Shown piece by piece: positions 34,798 to 46,324 of a stretch of DNA of 64,000 nt. The position numbers and the translations under genes are program-made. Numbering within the stretch: the first letter of the stretch is position 1; each line of letters opens with the position of its first letter. The notes below the pieces were generated by a model that ran no database searches, was not told where the DNA came from, and saw only the letters and a program-made list of their open reading frames with translations. Origin of the DNA: Hyaloperonospora brassicae (lineage: Eukaryota; Oomycota; Peronosporomycetes; Peronosporales; Peronosporaceae); the NCBI GenBank assembly GCA_947650285.1, contig CANTFL010000945.1, positions 62,001-126,000 of the forward strand, written 5' to 3'.

Positions 34798-36118
34798 TGG
34801 ATGTGACACACCACTTCCTGAAACTCCTTTACCGAACGATTGAACGGATCCAAAGATACTTTAGTATAGAAGATCCACTACGCGCACTAAGTGTCTCTTT
34901 CGTTTCATCAAGTACGGACTCGTCCAAACACGAGGATGAATTCAACTCAATATCAGATCGAATGACCATTAGGTCGGATAACTTTCCCGCCTTCAAGCCT
35001 TCGATAAATTCGATATCAGGCATCTCTTCTAGCTCAAATAGAGCATCCTGGAATTAAAGGTCTCAAGAGTAATGTTACCATCAAAATAGCCAGTGATTCC
35101 GTTGACAAGTTCATATACTATATTGTTACTATTATAACACTAGGTGACGTTCTGGGCGTTTAGCGCTTAACAGTTGCCACCCGACGCCGGAATTGTCTCC
35201 CTAAGGATACCTTACGAGGCCAATACAGTAGGGTCCCTATGGTTGCTTTTACCTTAGAATGCTCCATACGACAGCTCATGTCTTGAGCGACATCTGGTGA
35301 ATAGTTACGTAACTCGAACACTTCACCCAGTGTATTGAAACGTGCCACGTTGCGTACTTTATGTGGGCCTAGCCATTAATGCTTCGGCATTTCGCCAATC
35401 TTGTCAATGCTGAAATTCAGAGAGGTGCCATCACGGCCGTTCTCACTCGGTGGAATTTCACCTCTCACCTCACTCACACCAGTGAAAGTCATTCTTAATA
35501 ACTTGACCCTAGTCCAACCATGACTTCATGCTGCAGTAATTCGTTACCACAACGTATACCACTCGACGAAGTACGTAATGCCTCACTTACAGCAAACAAA
35601 TTACGTCCAAACTTCATGTCATAGACATTGTAGTCAATTATCTCGGACATACCAATGTTCAACACGCCGACATCTTCCGTCAAACTCTCACGCCAAGAGT
35701 GCTTTTTGCCTAGCAAAGGTGGGTTCATGACTCTCCAAAGCTTCACTAGAAACATTGTGCTTTGCGCCTAAGGTCTTAGACCTCCAGTCAATTCATCGAT
35801 CATGACGTTCAAGTCAGTCCATTCAGATGAGATCGTATCTCTAATTCTAATTGAAGACAAGACAGCGTTCAATGATGTTAAAGTTCATAAGCTTCACACC
35901 TAAGTTCAACGGAAATATAGGTACAGTGACGCGACTACGAGGCGCTAAACGAATGGTGATTGAATCACCCTCATGCGCTTCAAGCTCTCCATCATATTGC
36001 TTATTTCCTCAAGGTAACGACGTCGAGCATTATTGCATGATGCTTCTGAATCCAATCAAGTTTACTAATACTTGTCAACGCCCTCCAATGTCAACTCAGC
36101 GACCAACAAGACAGGCTT
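34798..36118 (-). pseudogene. gyp-1 protease and linker pseudogene (copy b)
   Basis: Inverted copy of 3,640-4,960 with the same frameshifts; the LIDSEAS active-site remnant is near 36,035-36,055. Confidence 0.7.
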
Positions 36119-36227
36119 GTATCCACGCTGTGTGGTGACTGGCACAGGGGTTGTTACGGCTGAACTCTGATTTGCTCAACTTCCTATAGAAACAACAGAA
36201 TCTAGCTCTCCCCAGTAGGGCCCCCGC

Positions 36228-37343
36228 ACCCTCTTCGAATCGACGTTTCCCGTGCCATACCATATTTATGGTTGGGGCGGGGTTTCGACTCATATGAGTT
36301 CGGCTCTGCTTCCGCAAAGTACAAGTGGGACGCAAGTATCTAGTGCTTCCACACTTATAACAACGTCTCACTTCCTGTTGTTGCCTCGCAAGCTAAATTT
36401 CAGCTCCACCTTCCTATTCATCATCGCTGACGTCCATTGTTTCAGGCTTGCAGTAAGCCTGAGTGTTTGTTGAGGTTGCCCTCGCAAAGCTGGGGTTGTA
36501 CCCATTCCAACCAAGTCTGTCCGACTTGAAGTTATTCTCAGCATTCCACGCTATGCTTGCAGCCTCCGTAAAAGTAAAGATATGGACGAAAGTCTTCGGT
36601 TCTGGCCACGCCAGTGCGAAGACTTCCATGAACACAGTCACATAGACTGTCCTAGGGAGCGGATCAGACTTGATATCAGCCAATAAAGATCTCAACTCTC
36701 GGACATAGTCTGTTAGCTCATTCTTACCCTGACAGGTAGATGAGAAGCGTGAGAGCACGCGATACGCCTGGTTGTGCGGCGAGATTGCACATCGTGCCTT
36801 TTTTGTAGTTTATATTTATGTACATATTATTAGAGATTTATAATATGGTTCTTATATAATTCTAATAGAGGCTTTATGGAAACTCCCGAAAAGTCTAACT
36901 TGAGCGAATCTCATGTGGAAAACGCCAAGTAGATGGACGTACTACACTTCAGAGCCCATCTCAAGCTTCCATCGAGATGGCCAGCGAGACTCGCTGATAC
37001 TCAAGTGATATTAGGATAGATCTCATGTCCATCTAACACTTAAGGATCCGGGGATCAGATTTTCTCCCTACTTCTCGGAGTGATGTTCGATGTCAACCCT
37101 GAAGTGAAGAGTCTTAGCCTCTTCGGCTGGCATTGCCACAAAGCGTGTTGGCATATCCGACGCTAATTGGTTATAAACCTACTTTAGAACGGCCGTTTCA
37201 TACTGCAGGAAGGTCTCGACATGTGCATTTATCACATCGGGACCTTGCGCAGCTAGAAACTCCACATATTTGTGGCCCACGGCCGCGGTCAGCTTATCAA
37301 GCGCGACCTTTTGGGCCTCAGTGAAGGGTGTGGATTGTTCCAT
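36228..37343 (-). pseudogene. gyp-1 gag pseudogene (copy b)
   Basis: Starts at ATG 37,343 and is stopped after 54 codons as in copy a. The AT-rich insertion is present at about 36,798-36,878, and the knuckle His is again Tyr. A few residues differ from copy a, for example Ala for Ser in the FTEAAS segment. Confidence 0.85.
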
Positions 37344-37360
37344 TCCCACAGAGGATCAAT

Positions 37361-37878
37361 CGTAAAACCTCAGGCGAAGATTAGATACAATTGCTACCGA
37401 ATGTAGCGAAGCTGCACAGCTCCTAAAGTTAATGGAAGAAGTTAACGCTGTACAAGCGACTTCGGTTCAAGAAATTAGACATAGAGATTCAACAGGCTCG
37501 AGGAGCTTACGATTCCTGTTCTAGGAATTCAAACGATTCAAAAAATCACAGTACAGAGTGCTCTAAGAGTGGCTGCCTTAACAAGGCATTGCTATACTCT
37601 TCAAGATCCAAGACGCCTCAGGGTGGCAAGTGTCTTTACGGATAAAGATGGGCAGTGAACTGTATTTGTTTGTATGTTATAGGTAACCATAATGGAAGTA
37701 CTTGATCTCGACATTTATGTTCTGATCAATACCTCTCGCAGGATCTCGTAATCAGTATTTGACATACATCGGTATTGAACGACTAATACGGTGTTCTAAT
37801 ATTATTTTAAATGGGATCTAGCCCCTTGTGTGCACCACACCTATTATCGAATTTCAGGCGACGCGTAATCCCGTTAAA
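37361..37878 (-). repeat. 5' LTR of gyp-1 copy b
   Basis: Reverse complement of 1,880-2,397. The right edge CCGTTAAA is a degenerate CCGTTACA. Confidence 0.75.
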
Positions 37879-38556
37879 ATGATGATCTCTGTAGTTTAAG
37901 GATACTCCGACAGCGATAAAGTATATTGCCGAAGAAGTCAGGAGCGATCGCGTGCGTGTGAGCTGCTACGCGGGCCTCAAATACATCTCTTCTATTCGTA
38001 AAACAACAAATTGAAGAAGAAGCGGTCGTAAACATGACAGAGAAATATTTACGGACCGGTCAAAAAGAAACTAGACAAAAGGTTGTTGAAGAAGATGACG
38101 ATGCGCGTAACTGCGACAACAATTCCGGAAGTAAACAGTTTTTGACTGCTTGGTCGTTTAAGATAGAATTTGGAAATACTTCTTACAAGCAGCAGAGTCG
38201 GTCACGATCGCGGAATGGGCATTAAAAGAGATCGCGTATCAGAAAACGTCTGGACGGTGCATACTTTGTTGGGGAATAGTACTAATGTTACTGACAATAT
38301 ATGAGTCGACCTCGACTATTTGTCAAACTCTTTAACTGAAAATATCGGTCGGCCCCAAATCGATCTTTACTGCATGATCTCACCAAAGTGAAGTAAAAGT
38401 TTTGTTGCTTTATGACCAGGAAGTGATCGGCAACAGCATCGTATTTATCGACATCTGGATGTACACACTCGTACTCCTTACATTGGCAACACTTGCGCGT
38501 AAATAAAGCACGGATCTTCTATATTTACTATAATCGAAGAAATTGCACACTAAGCT
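37879..38556. other. Flank between gyp-1 and solo LTR (arm 2), no recognised gene
   Basis: Inverted copy of 1,202-1,879. The 63-codon frame at 38,034-38,225 ends differently from its partner in arm 1 (GGAATGGGCATT against GGAAAGGGAATT), which argues against a conserved gene. Confidence 0.6.
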
Positions 38557-39028
38557 TGTAACGGAGTGAGCCCGTTACATAAAAATTGGTACGAAAGTAC
38601 TCATTTTTGAGCGTTATCTATTTTGATAATATTCTATCAACATCAACCGAGAAAAACGATGTTGTCGGAGTATCACCCCAAAGGGTAATATCCGTGGAGG
38701 AGTCCACGTCTTGATTGATGTACCGTGTACATCAACCCAGTTATCCAACAATCGTTGCTGGACGCGCGCAAGGGGTGGTGGACAGAAGACCCACATAGTG
38801 GACAGTAGTTTAATATAGTTAGATAAAGACAAAAGATGATTTAGCAAGAAACATAAATATATTAAATAACAGTTCTACTTTTCCCTCAAGACAGAGCTTT
38901 CGGGTTCGGTATTGTCTTGGTCGCGCTTCCTCACGCCACGTGTACGTGACGTCGGGCGTACGCACCGTTGTATTGTTATCAATACAAGGCCTTGCTCAGC
39001 TTTTTGAGCAAGAGCGTGCCCCGTTACA
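38557..39028 (+). repeat. Duplicated solo LTR in arm 2
   Basis: 472 bp, the reverse complement of 730-1,201, bounded by TGTAACGG and CCGTTACA. One hairpin stem is perfect here (CTTGCTC and GAGCAAG) where arm 1 has one mismatch. Confidence 0.75.
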
Positions 39029-40169
39029 AATCTTGCCACTCCAACGATGTGAAGTCAAAAGAGCCGAGACTTGTGCATCGAGTAGGCACAGTTTGTAGCT
39101 GCAATATCGTGGCGTCTATGTGCAGGCCAAGAGCTCGCTTGGTTTACAAAGGCTGGATTTACTTTCATCACCTGTGTGAGTAGCGGTGCTTCGGATACTT
39201 TTGCGTTTATTTCATCAACCAAGTCCTAGATCCGTGACCTTCAGGCCAGTATGTCAGTCTATGCTAATGAGATCCCGTCTTACAATGTAGTAGGTTAGCA
39301 GGTATTGCTATTAGAAGAGGTGGTTGCTTGTAGCGGACAAGGAAGCTGCTGACAGCTTCAGCTTGCCAAATCGTCAACTTCCCGTAATGCTCTTTTATAA
39401 AAAGACGGCTTGACCCTTTGTACTCATGGGCTGCACTCTATCACGCTTCGACTCCATTCATCATAGTCTCCGGGGCATTCTCGCTCAGAAAGAAGCAGCA
39501 CCAGGCAGCAATTTTGTCCATTTGAGATGGTCTGAAGCTGGCGAACTCTCAAGGTTTTGATCGCTTACGGCACCTCGGTCACATATGAGGAAAATTTGTT
39601 TTTCGATAATCGAAGACTGCATCGAATGAGCGTGACTTTGGCCGTAGGCATACTTTTGATCAGTATCCCAGCAAGTGACCTCCAAAAAGGTGATAGTAAG
39701 TGTGACCCGTGATTAACAAAAGAGCCATGTTGTGGATTTCACAACGCACAAAGAAGCGGGCAAATATTCAGCCAATGACAAGTGCATTCTTTATGTTATG
39801 TCTGCTTCCAAAACATATCTCGATGCTCGAACCATCTCGATATAACGCTATATTCCTATACCTAAAGCACCCGTGCTTATATCATGCAGTGGGTGCCGGC
39901 TTGTATCATGCACCAGGTAGAAGTTGCCAGTCACGAAACCATCAGCTGCGACATCGTGCAACTAATTGCGAGCAACCATACCTCACCTCTAGGTACGTTG
40001 ACATCCATGACGGGCACTCATCAAAGGTGGGAAAGCTCTCTATCATATTAGGCTTGTGCTGCCGAACGATGTCAACGCATGCCAGTGGATATATATTCCT
40101 GATTCTAAGCAAGTGCAAACGTGGCATATCAACGATTCCAAGGTAGAGACTTCCATCGCATTCGACGCA
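39029..40169. other. No confirmed gene; arm 2 end and junction
   Basis: 39,029-39,757 is the inverted copy of 1-729. 39,758-40,169 holds a 145-codon plus frame (39,709-40,146) and minus-strand frames such as 40,127-39,942, none recognisable. Confidence 0.4.
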
Positions 40170-40600
40170 TGTGCCTCGGCTTCGAAGGCTTATTTACAAA
40201 GGCCGAAATGAAACAGGCACACCCTTGCGTGAACTTAACGCAAGGGTTTCGGTGCCCCGACAGACGTACACAAGGCAAGCGAGGAAGCGTAGGTAAGGTA
40301 AAAGTAGAACTGTTATATTAATATAATTAAGTCTTTAAACTACTGTCTCTTCGTTTGACTTAGTTTAACTATACTAATATAACTGAGTGTATGATGACGT
40401 CTCGTCACCACTCATTGCGCGCGTCTTGCGGCGATTGGTGGGTTGATGTCATCAAGATATCAACCAATGAACAGACGCTTTGGTCGACTCTTCAATACCA
40501 CCACTATTGGTGATATTATTAAAAGAATATTCAACTTAATATTCTGTATTTTCATTATCTCTCAAATGACAATATCCATGTAACGTGCTGCCCCGTTACA
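40170..40600 (-). repeat. 3' LTR of gyp-2 copy c
   Basis: The right edge CCCCGTTACA lies against the purine tract. The interior matches the gyp-2 LTRs (CATTGCGCGCGTCT, ACCAATGA, AAAAGAATATT). Near the left side is a perfect hairpin, CCCTTGCGT-7 nt-ACGCAAGGG (about 40,222-40,246). The left edge is inferred by alignment. Confidence 0.7.
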
Positions 40601-40730
40601 TCACCCCCCTTAACTGATAGTCACCGTGTGACTATCAAAAATATGGCGGCCACCCGTTGGTCACCATTGGGACAGGGAGAATTTGTTGGGTCCGTTCCAT
40701 TCACTTTCCGCTTGACCTCGCATAGTTAAC

Positions 40731-42340
40731 ATGTCTATGCGAGGTGACGCAAGACCTACACAGCCCGGTGCTGTGCCAGCCTCTGCGGCAGACGATTCGT
40801 CGTCTGCTGCTCCTTCTTCGCCTGCAGCAACAGGTGCTGCAGGTGCACGCGGAACCTCACCGCGTGCGCATGATGACCCCGACATTGAGGTCATCTATTC
40901 TGGTGAGTCAGACGTGTCAGACTCGGGCAATGCTCCAGAGGCGTCTCGCTCATCGGCGACGCCTCAGTATTCGCCAAGACCACTGCCGAACGAACGGACT
41001 CGTGATTTGCATCACAGTCTGTTCGGCAGTGATGATGAATGTGATCAGGGTGGTGAGGAATATTATTCCTTACCACCGCCGACTCGTGCGTCTTCGCACG
41101 AGCGTGATGACGATGGTGCAAGCCATCGTCATTCTGGAAGCCGTGGTACCGACAAAGATACCACTGTGAAGCGTGATGAGGTGAAGCCGTGGCGTTTGCC
41201 CGAACGGCTCATCAATAGCTTATCTCACGAGACAAACCAACACCATCGAATACCCTTATTCGATGCAACCGAGCTTCACGGCTTGAGTTCCAGCGCGAAG
41301 AACTTTCGCGCTGAAGAAGATTTTTATCTCGATGTCTTTCTTAGACATCTATGGTACAATGGGAATTAAAAGCGCGACAAAGCATCGCTTTTGTCTGCGT
41401 GGAACGCGTTCGTCCAAAACATAAAGAATTTTGGACGAGAAGGGTGGCTTGAGAAACTTGAGGCGACACGCCTCAGGTTCGAAAATCGAACTCTAACCGG
41501 TGCTAGGTACTGGTTGCACTGTTTGTCGAGTGAGGCAGACATACCTTGCCTCACATGAGGAGACTCTTGTGCGAGTTGTGTTGACAACTCGCAGCGTGCA
41601 CATAGGGACGTGTATTCCCTAAGTTCGCTCTGGGGAAGGGCACACATTTCGGCTGAGATGCGTGACGCGATTGCAAACTTGCAATCCGTCTACAAGCGCC
41701 TAGGGCGCATGTTTACCGATGGGCCCGAGGAATCATAGGATGTGTCTCGTCATACTGGCGGACGAGACCTTCAACATCCATCAACAGCTGATAGCGGGGC
41801 TCCCAGATGTTCCAAGAGGGTGGATACCCCCGCCACTGGACGAGGTAGCTCGTCCTTAATCCAGAATCGTCACGGTGATTCAAAATACGCTCCACTAGAA
41901 AGCGTTGACCACCGTGAGCATCCACCAAAGAATGTGGTGGAGGAGGAAAGACCTCCTCCAGATGATTCGGTTCACCACCTCGACCCTTACGAGATGGATC
42001 GCGCAATCGATGAATTGCGCGATGGCTTGAAGCACGAGCGCGACCGGCGCTACGCTTTGACTGATACCGTGCGGAAGAACCGCAAGGATACGAGACTGAT
42101 CGGGCGAGGGATCGAGTTGATTATGCCACGGCGCAGCTTCAGGTCGAGCGGGATGTCCGCTCCCTTTTCGGCGAGCTGGCGACAGCTCGCGGGGAGATAT
42201 CTCGGTTGAGTTCCGAGGTATCATATCTGCGCGACCAGACGGATCGTCTGCAGCGCGAACGCAAGAACTTGATGGATGTTCTTGAACGTGGGGGCTATCT
42301 TCATCGGAAGAAGAAGGCTCGTAATGACAGTACGGCCTGA
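40731..42340 (+). pseudogene. Long antisense ORF of gyp-2 with coiled-coil C-terminus
   Basis: Starts at ATG 40,731, 131 bp inside the 3' LTR, on the strand opposite gag-pol. One frame stays open to about 42,110 except for stops at 41,367 (TAA), 41,556 (TGA) and 41,736 (TAG). A single frameshift then leads to a segment ending TGA 42,340, about 535 codons in all. The N-terminus is Ala/Ser/Pro-rich then acidic (IEVIYSGESDVSD), the middle has AWNAFVQNIKNFGREGWLEK, and the C-terminus is a strong heptad coiled coil (ISRLSSEVSYLRDQTDRLQR) ending with basic KKKAR. The last 600 bp overlap the sense chromodomain. No family is recognised. Confidence 0.6.
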
Positions 42341-42419
42341 GCCTCCCCACGTAAAACGTAGGATGCGTGCGCACCTTACGTGGCAATTCGATCGTGTTTG
42401 CATTGCCCTTGCGATGCAT
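41713..42419 (-). pseudogene. gyp-2 integrase C-terminus and chromodomain (copy c)
   Basis: The integrase C-terminal module ends with HPTFYVGRLRPY, the GPY/F-type junction, followed by a Ser/Pro/acidic linker. After a frameshift near 42,060 comes the chromodomain: QRFLVERILNHR, TSYLVQWRGYPPSWNIWEP and VRQYDETHP, ending at 41,713. Chromodomains in chromoviruses bind modified histones and target insertion to heterochromatin. The whole segment is overlapped by the antisense frame. Confidence 0.85.
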
Positions 42420-42527
42420 CAGTCGAAATGACCCAATGTATTTCGGCAGTAGTTTACTACTGCCGACACTAGTGACTGCATGTCCAGGTAAGTTTACCGT
42501 AGACAGTAGTACTAGGTCTTTAACCTT

Positions 42528-43721
42528 TTATGAAAGAACATTTGCTCTTACATTATTGTCTGCGTTCCGTTTCTGGCGGTCCACCGCGTTTGCAATGGAG
42601 TCCTGAACGAAACAGACTACCGACTCTCGAGTCAGCAGGAAGTTCTCTGCTGACTCTTTGTTTTGTCTTTCAGTGCGCTTCGTGCGCACTTCCAAAAGGT
42701 TCTTCTCTTCTTCAGCGAGGTTGTCTTCTTCCTCGCTGGAATAATCGTTGACGATGCTGAATATACCAGCATCGTCATCATCATCCGAGTCAGTAATAGC
42801 ATCGCCGCTATTATTGATGCGATCTTCTTCATCGATGTCGACTTGATCGACATCGGCATCATACGTGACGACGTTAGCGTCGACACGTGATGAGCAAGAG
42901 CCAAAACGGTTTTTGCTCGAGCGAGTCTCTCCTCCCCCTATCCAAGAGTCACACTCTAGAAGGGTGGGCACACGTGGATGGCGTAGGCCATTCACGTAAA
43001 ACGGTGTGTGCTGTGTGGAAGCATGCACCGAATGATTGATGGCGAATTCCACCATGGGTAGGAATACGCTCCAACTCGGAAACGAGTGGACATATCCTCG
43101 AAGGATCTCTTCGAGGACACAGTTCGCACGTTCTGTCTGATCATCTGTTTCTGGATGGTCAGAAGTGGACATCTTCAATCGTGTTCCGAGCGTACGGAAC
43201 ACGGTTTGCCAAAATGCCGCCGTGAACCGAGGGTCACGGTCGGACACGAGTTCACGGGGTAACCCGTAGAGTCTAAAGACCGTGTCTAGAAAGACAAGAG
43301 CACAGCCCTGTGCCGTGATCGACTCAGGGACAGCAGCAAGATGGACCATCTTGGCGAACCGGTCAACAAACACAAGGATACCATTATTCTTGTGAGCGTC
43401 TTCGGGAAAATCGAAGACGAAGTCCATTGAAACGGACTGCCAGCACTCTGTCGGAACAGGCAGAGGCTGCAATGGCGCACGGGATGAAGGACTAGGCTTT
43501 ATCCGTTGACAAACCCCGCAAGCACGAATGTACTGGTGTACAAACTGATACTGGCGGGGCCAGTAGAAGTCACGACTTACCGGTTGGTAAGTATTTTCTC
43601 TACCACGATGGCCGCTTGTTGGGGAATCGTGAAACTCATACATGATGCGTAAACGCAAATCATGATGAGCGGGTACGACGACACGAGGCGTGCCGTCGGC
43701 AACAGCTGTATAGTACAGCAA
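42528..43721 (-). CDS. gyp-2 integrase core with acidic insert
   Basis: A 397-codon open frame (no ATG at its first codon; it is part of a polyprotein). HHCC zinc-binding residues are H31, H38, C68 and C71. The catalytic triad is D100, D161 and E197, exact D,D35E spacing. Residues about 280-345 form an unusual Asp/Glu-rich segment (DIDEEDR, then TDSDDDDDAG and SSEEEDNLAEEEKN) placed before the usual FVQDSIANAVDRQKR helix. The frame is lost after 42,528. It would insert element cDNA in the nucleus; this domain alone looks intact. The decayed copy at 12.5 kb had the same insert. Confidence 0.88.
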   Translation of the reverse strand: MLYYTAVADGTPRVVVPAHHDLRLRIMYEFHDSPTSGHRGRENTYQPVSRDFYWPRQYQFVHQYIRACGVCQRIKPSPSSRAPLQPLPVPTECWQSVSMDFVFDFPEDAHKNNGILVFVDRFAKMVHLAAVPESITAQGCALVFLDTVFRLYGLPRELVSDRDPRFTAAFWQTVFRTLGTRLKMSTSDHPETDDQTERANCVLEEILRGYVHSFPSWSVFLPMVEFAINHSVHASTQHTPFYVNGLRHPRVPTLLECDSWIGGGETRSSKNRFGSCSSRVDANVVTYDADVDQVDIDEEDRINNSGDAITDSDDDDDAGIFSIVNDYSSEEEDNLAEEEKNLLEVRTKRTERQNKESAENFLLTRESVVCFVQDSIANAVDRQKRNADNNVRANVLS

Positions 43722-43748
43722 TCCGTTGCGTGTACTATACCATTCCGA

Positions 43749-45290
43749 TCAGGATAGGTACAAAGCCGGTAAATTCTTCAAGGATTTACTCGATGGATGC
43801 ACCAGATGGTCCATCAATCGCAGAAGATTATTGTCTTTTGCGTATGCCTTTCGTACGTCGTCAAGTAAGCTTGACGACGGAACACTGACTGAAAGTGTCG
43901 CAACAGTGTACTTATCCTCACTGTTTGGTTGTGCGTCCGGCTCGAAATCGGGCCGGCGCGAAAGTGCATCAGCGACGACATTGAGACGTCCTGGTTTATA
44001 CTCCACGGAGAAGTTATACTTTGCGAAGAAAGACAGCCACCTCGCCATTCTTTGCGAGAGGTGTGGGATGTTTACGGCCGTGCGTAATGACGCATGGTCC
44101 GTATAGACTATGAACGGTCTATCTCCGAGAAGATAGACCCGGAACTTAGCCAGTGCACACTTGATGGCAAGGAGTTCCTTGCCATGCACTGGGTAATTAC
44201 GCTCAGCTGCTTGCAGCTGACGCGACTGATAACAGATGACGCGCTCCGCGCCATCTGCGTCGAACTGCATTAACGCACAGCCGATTGCAAAATCACTGGC
44301 GTCACAGACCACATGAAATGGTCTGTCCTGATCTGCAATCGCCAAGAAGGACGATTGCATCAATCTCTGCTAGATACCTTCGAAGGAAATCTGACAGTCA
44401 GCGTTCCATGACCACTTCACAATTTTCTTGAGTGAACAAGAAAGACGCACAGCCATCTCGGCGTAGTAGCGCGAGTACTTGTGCAAGTACGCCGCTAGGC
44501 AAAGGAACTTACGAAGTCCCTTGACAACGATTGGTACGGATCCGTCATTAATCGCCTTGATCTTTTCGGAATCAGGGCGTACGTCGTGTTAATTCGCGAT
44601 GCACCCAAGAAGTGGTATTTCACTAGCCGCGAATATACAGTTCTTGTGGTTGGCATACAGCTTGTGCTTGCGGATAAGTTGAAGAACCCGACAAACATGA
44701 GTTGTATGAACCTCAACGTCCGATTTCCAGTCCATATCCCGGCTATGGACTAAGACATCGTTGAAGTAACTCGGTGCGAAGTCCCGATAGTTCTCAACAG
44801 ATTGGCATTACATTTATTGAACTATTGGAGAGGCCTTAATCAGCCCCTGATGCATCACTAGTCATACCCACAGCATACCGCTAGGGGTGCTTACTGCTGT
44901 TTACGTGATGTCTCGCTCACGCATAAGGATCTGATAGAATCCATCCATCAGACCCATGGTCGATAAGATGGTACCCTTTGACATACCATCTATGATTATG
45001 TCCTTCCTTGGTATCGGCGTCCAAGCCCGTACCGTTGCAGCATTCAACTTGTTGAATGCGTGCACTATCTGCCATCCTCCTGTGGCCTTTCGCACACAGA
45101 GGGTCGGAGAGCTGTGAGAGGATGTTGATTCCCTCACATGTCCCGCTGCTAAGCGATCGGCAAAGAACTTGTCGATCGCTAGTACTTGTTCACGAGGTAG
45201 TGGCCACTGCTTCATGACACAGTACTTCGAGCCCGGTTTGAGCTCGATCTCGTGTCGAGTGTCTTTGTCCTTAGGCAACTCGCAAGGTAC
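43749..45290 (-). pseudogene. gyp-2 RT-RNase H pseudogene (copy c)
   Basis: RT start is KYCVMKQWPLPREQVLAIDK and reads to MRERDIT (45,278-44,901), then a stop. Motifs B and C lie in a damaged stretch (44,716-44,900). RNase H is clean from 44,363 to 43,749 (VVCDASDFAIGCALMQF, VYTDHASLR, VADALSRRPDFE). The RNase H keeps YTDH where copy b has YKDH. Confidence 0.88.
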
Positions 45291-45294
45291 GGAT

Positions 45295-46160
45295 TCAGGG
45301 AATACGTCCTTGATATTCGATCAAATCCTTATACAAAGGATTTGCCTGAAGCGACTCCCAGGATTGAGACGTGTATGGCTCAATCCGAGTCTTCTCATCG
45401 ATGACACTTTCGCCCATCGATGAGCTGCTGAGAACCCGTTCGTTCTCAGCAAATACTGTGGCCGAACGAATATCGGCCACATACTCATCCTCCGTGACGA
45501 GTACACAGATCTGCTTGACTTTTCCACTACGCAGATCACGCAAGAACCGTTTCGATTCTAGCGTTGGTAACTGAGTTATCTCCGATGTTAATTTCGGAGG
45601 CACAATCAGATCAAGTGTGTAAGCGCCTACGCTTGATCCGTCATTAACCAAGACGTTCAACGTCTCGGTTTCTTCCTGGTAAATCACTTCCGCAGGGTCC
45701 AGGAGAGCTTGCTCCACAATGTAGGGATTATCTACATTGTGTTCTTATACAGTCGTGCTAACGACCGTACCACGAGTGAGGCCGTTGCACTCACTCGTAG
45801 TAAACCCACGTGAGTGTATGCTGTCCAAGATATTCGTCAGGTGGTTATCTGATGAACAAGCGGCAGGTATCGTAACCGATTGATACTGCCAACTCACCCT
45901 TGGCTCGTATTTCCTGAGGTAAGGCAACCTTAAGATGACGTCGAACTTGTCATCTAGGTCAAGCACGATGAAATCATCATCGTTCTGTTCGCCTTTTAAC
46001 GTGTAGTGGATTCCGAATACACATTTCTTCACAGTGATCGATGCGCCTGTCGCTAGGCGCATCGTCATCTTCGTTGTAGGGATCTCCCGCTCCACGAAGT
46101 TTCAAATTCCTGCCTCTAGCGACTGGCGACGGACAATATTGTTCGACGCCTCACAGTCAA
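45295..46160 (-). pseudogene. gyp-2 protease and linker (copy c)
   Basis: The active site ALVDCEASNN near 46,150 is followed within about 15 codons by an in-frame TGA. The protease body (46,095-45,745) and linker (45,717-45,295, ending DLIEYQGRIP) are otherwise readable. Confidence 0.75.
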
Positions 46161-46324
46161 CTAGGGCGCGAAGCGACAATTCCGTTGTCACTTATAACTT
46201 CAAGGTGATAAGAGACACCTCATCACCAGGTGCATAGGCACACAGAAATTGTGTGTCGGGAGCAACCTTCTTCAGGATATTTGCAAATTCTCTTGATGTT
46301 GCTGGTCAGTTGGGCGCTCCGCCC

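Larger units (their letters stand above)
30175..37878 (-). mobile_element. gyp-1 element copy b (inverted-repeat arm 2)
   Basis: Minus-strand copy of the element at 1,880-9,898, sharing its stops and its SINE. 5' LTR is 37,361-37,878. The 3' end is different: from 30,771 leftwards it follows the 51,504-52,100 sequence instead of 8,983-9,898, and its 3' LTR is cut to about 200 bp. It is therefore a chimera between copy a and the 3' end of copy c. Confidence 0.85.
30771..39757. repeat. Arm 2 of the 9-kb inverted repeat
   Basis: Reverse complement of 1-8,982; see that entry for content. The outer limit at 39,757 equals the window start, so the repeat may continue on the left side outside the window. 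Confidence 0.95.

Noticed and set aside
1..39757. Inverted repeat as pure assembly duplication
   Set aside because: Scattered substitutions separate the arms and one end of each continues into different sequence. It cannot be excluded without reads, so it is kept as a finding with that test.
39709..40146. 145-codon plus-strand ORF at the arm junction as a gene
   Set aside because: It spans the inverted-repeat boundary and has no domain; competing minus-strand frames are equally open.
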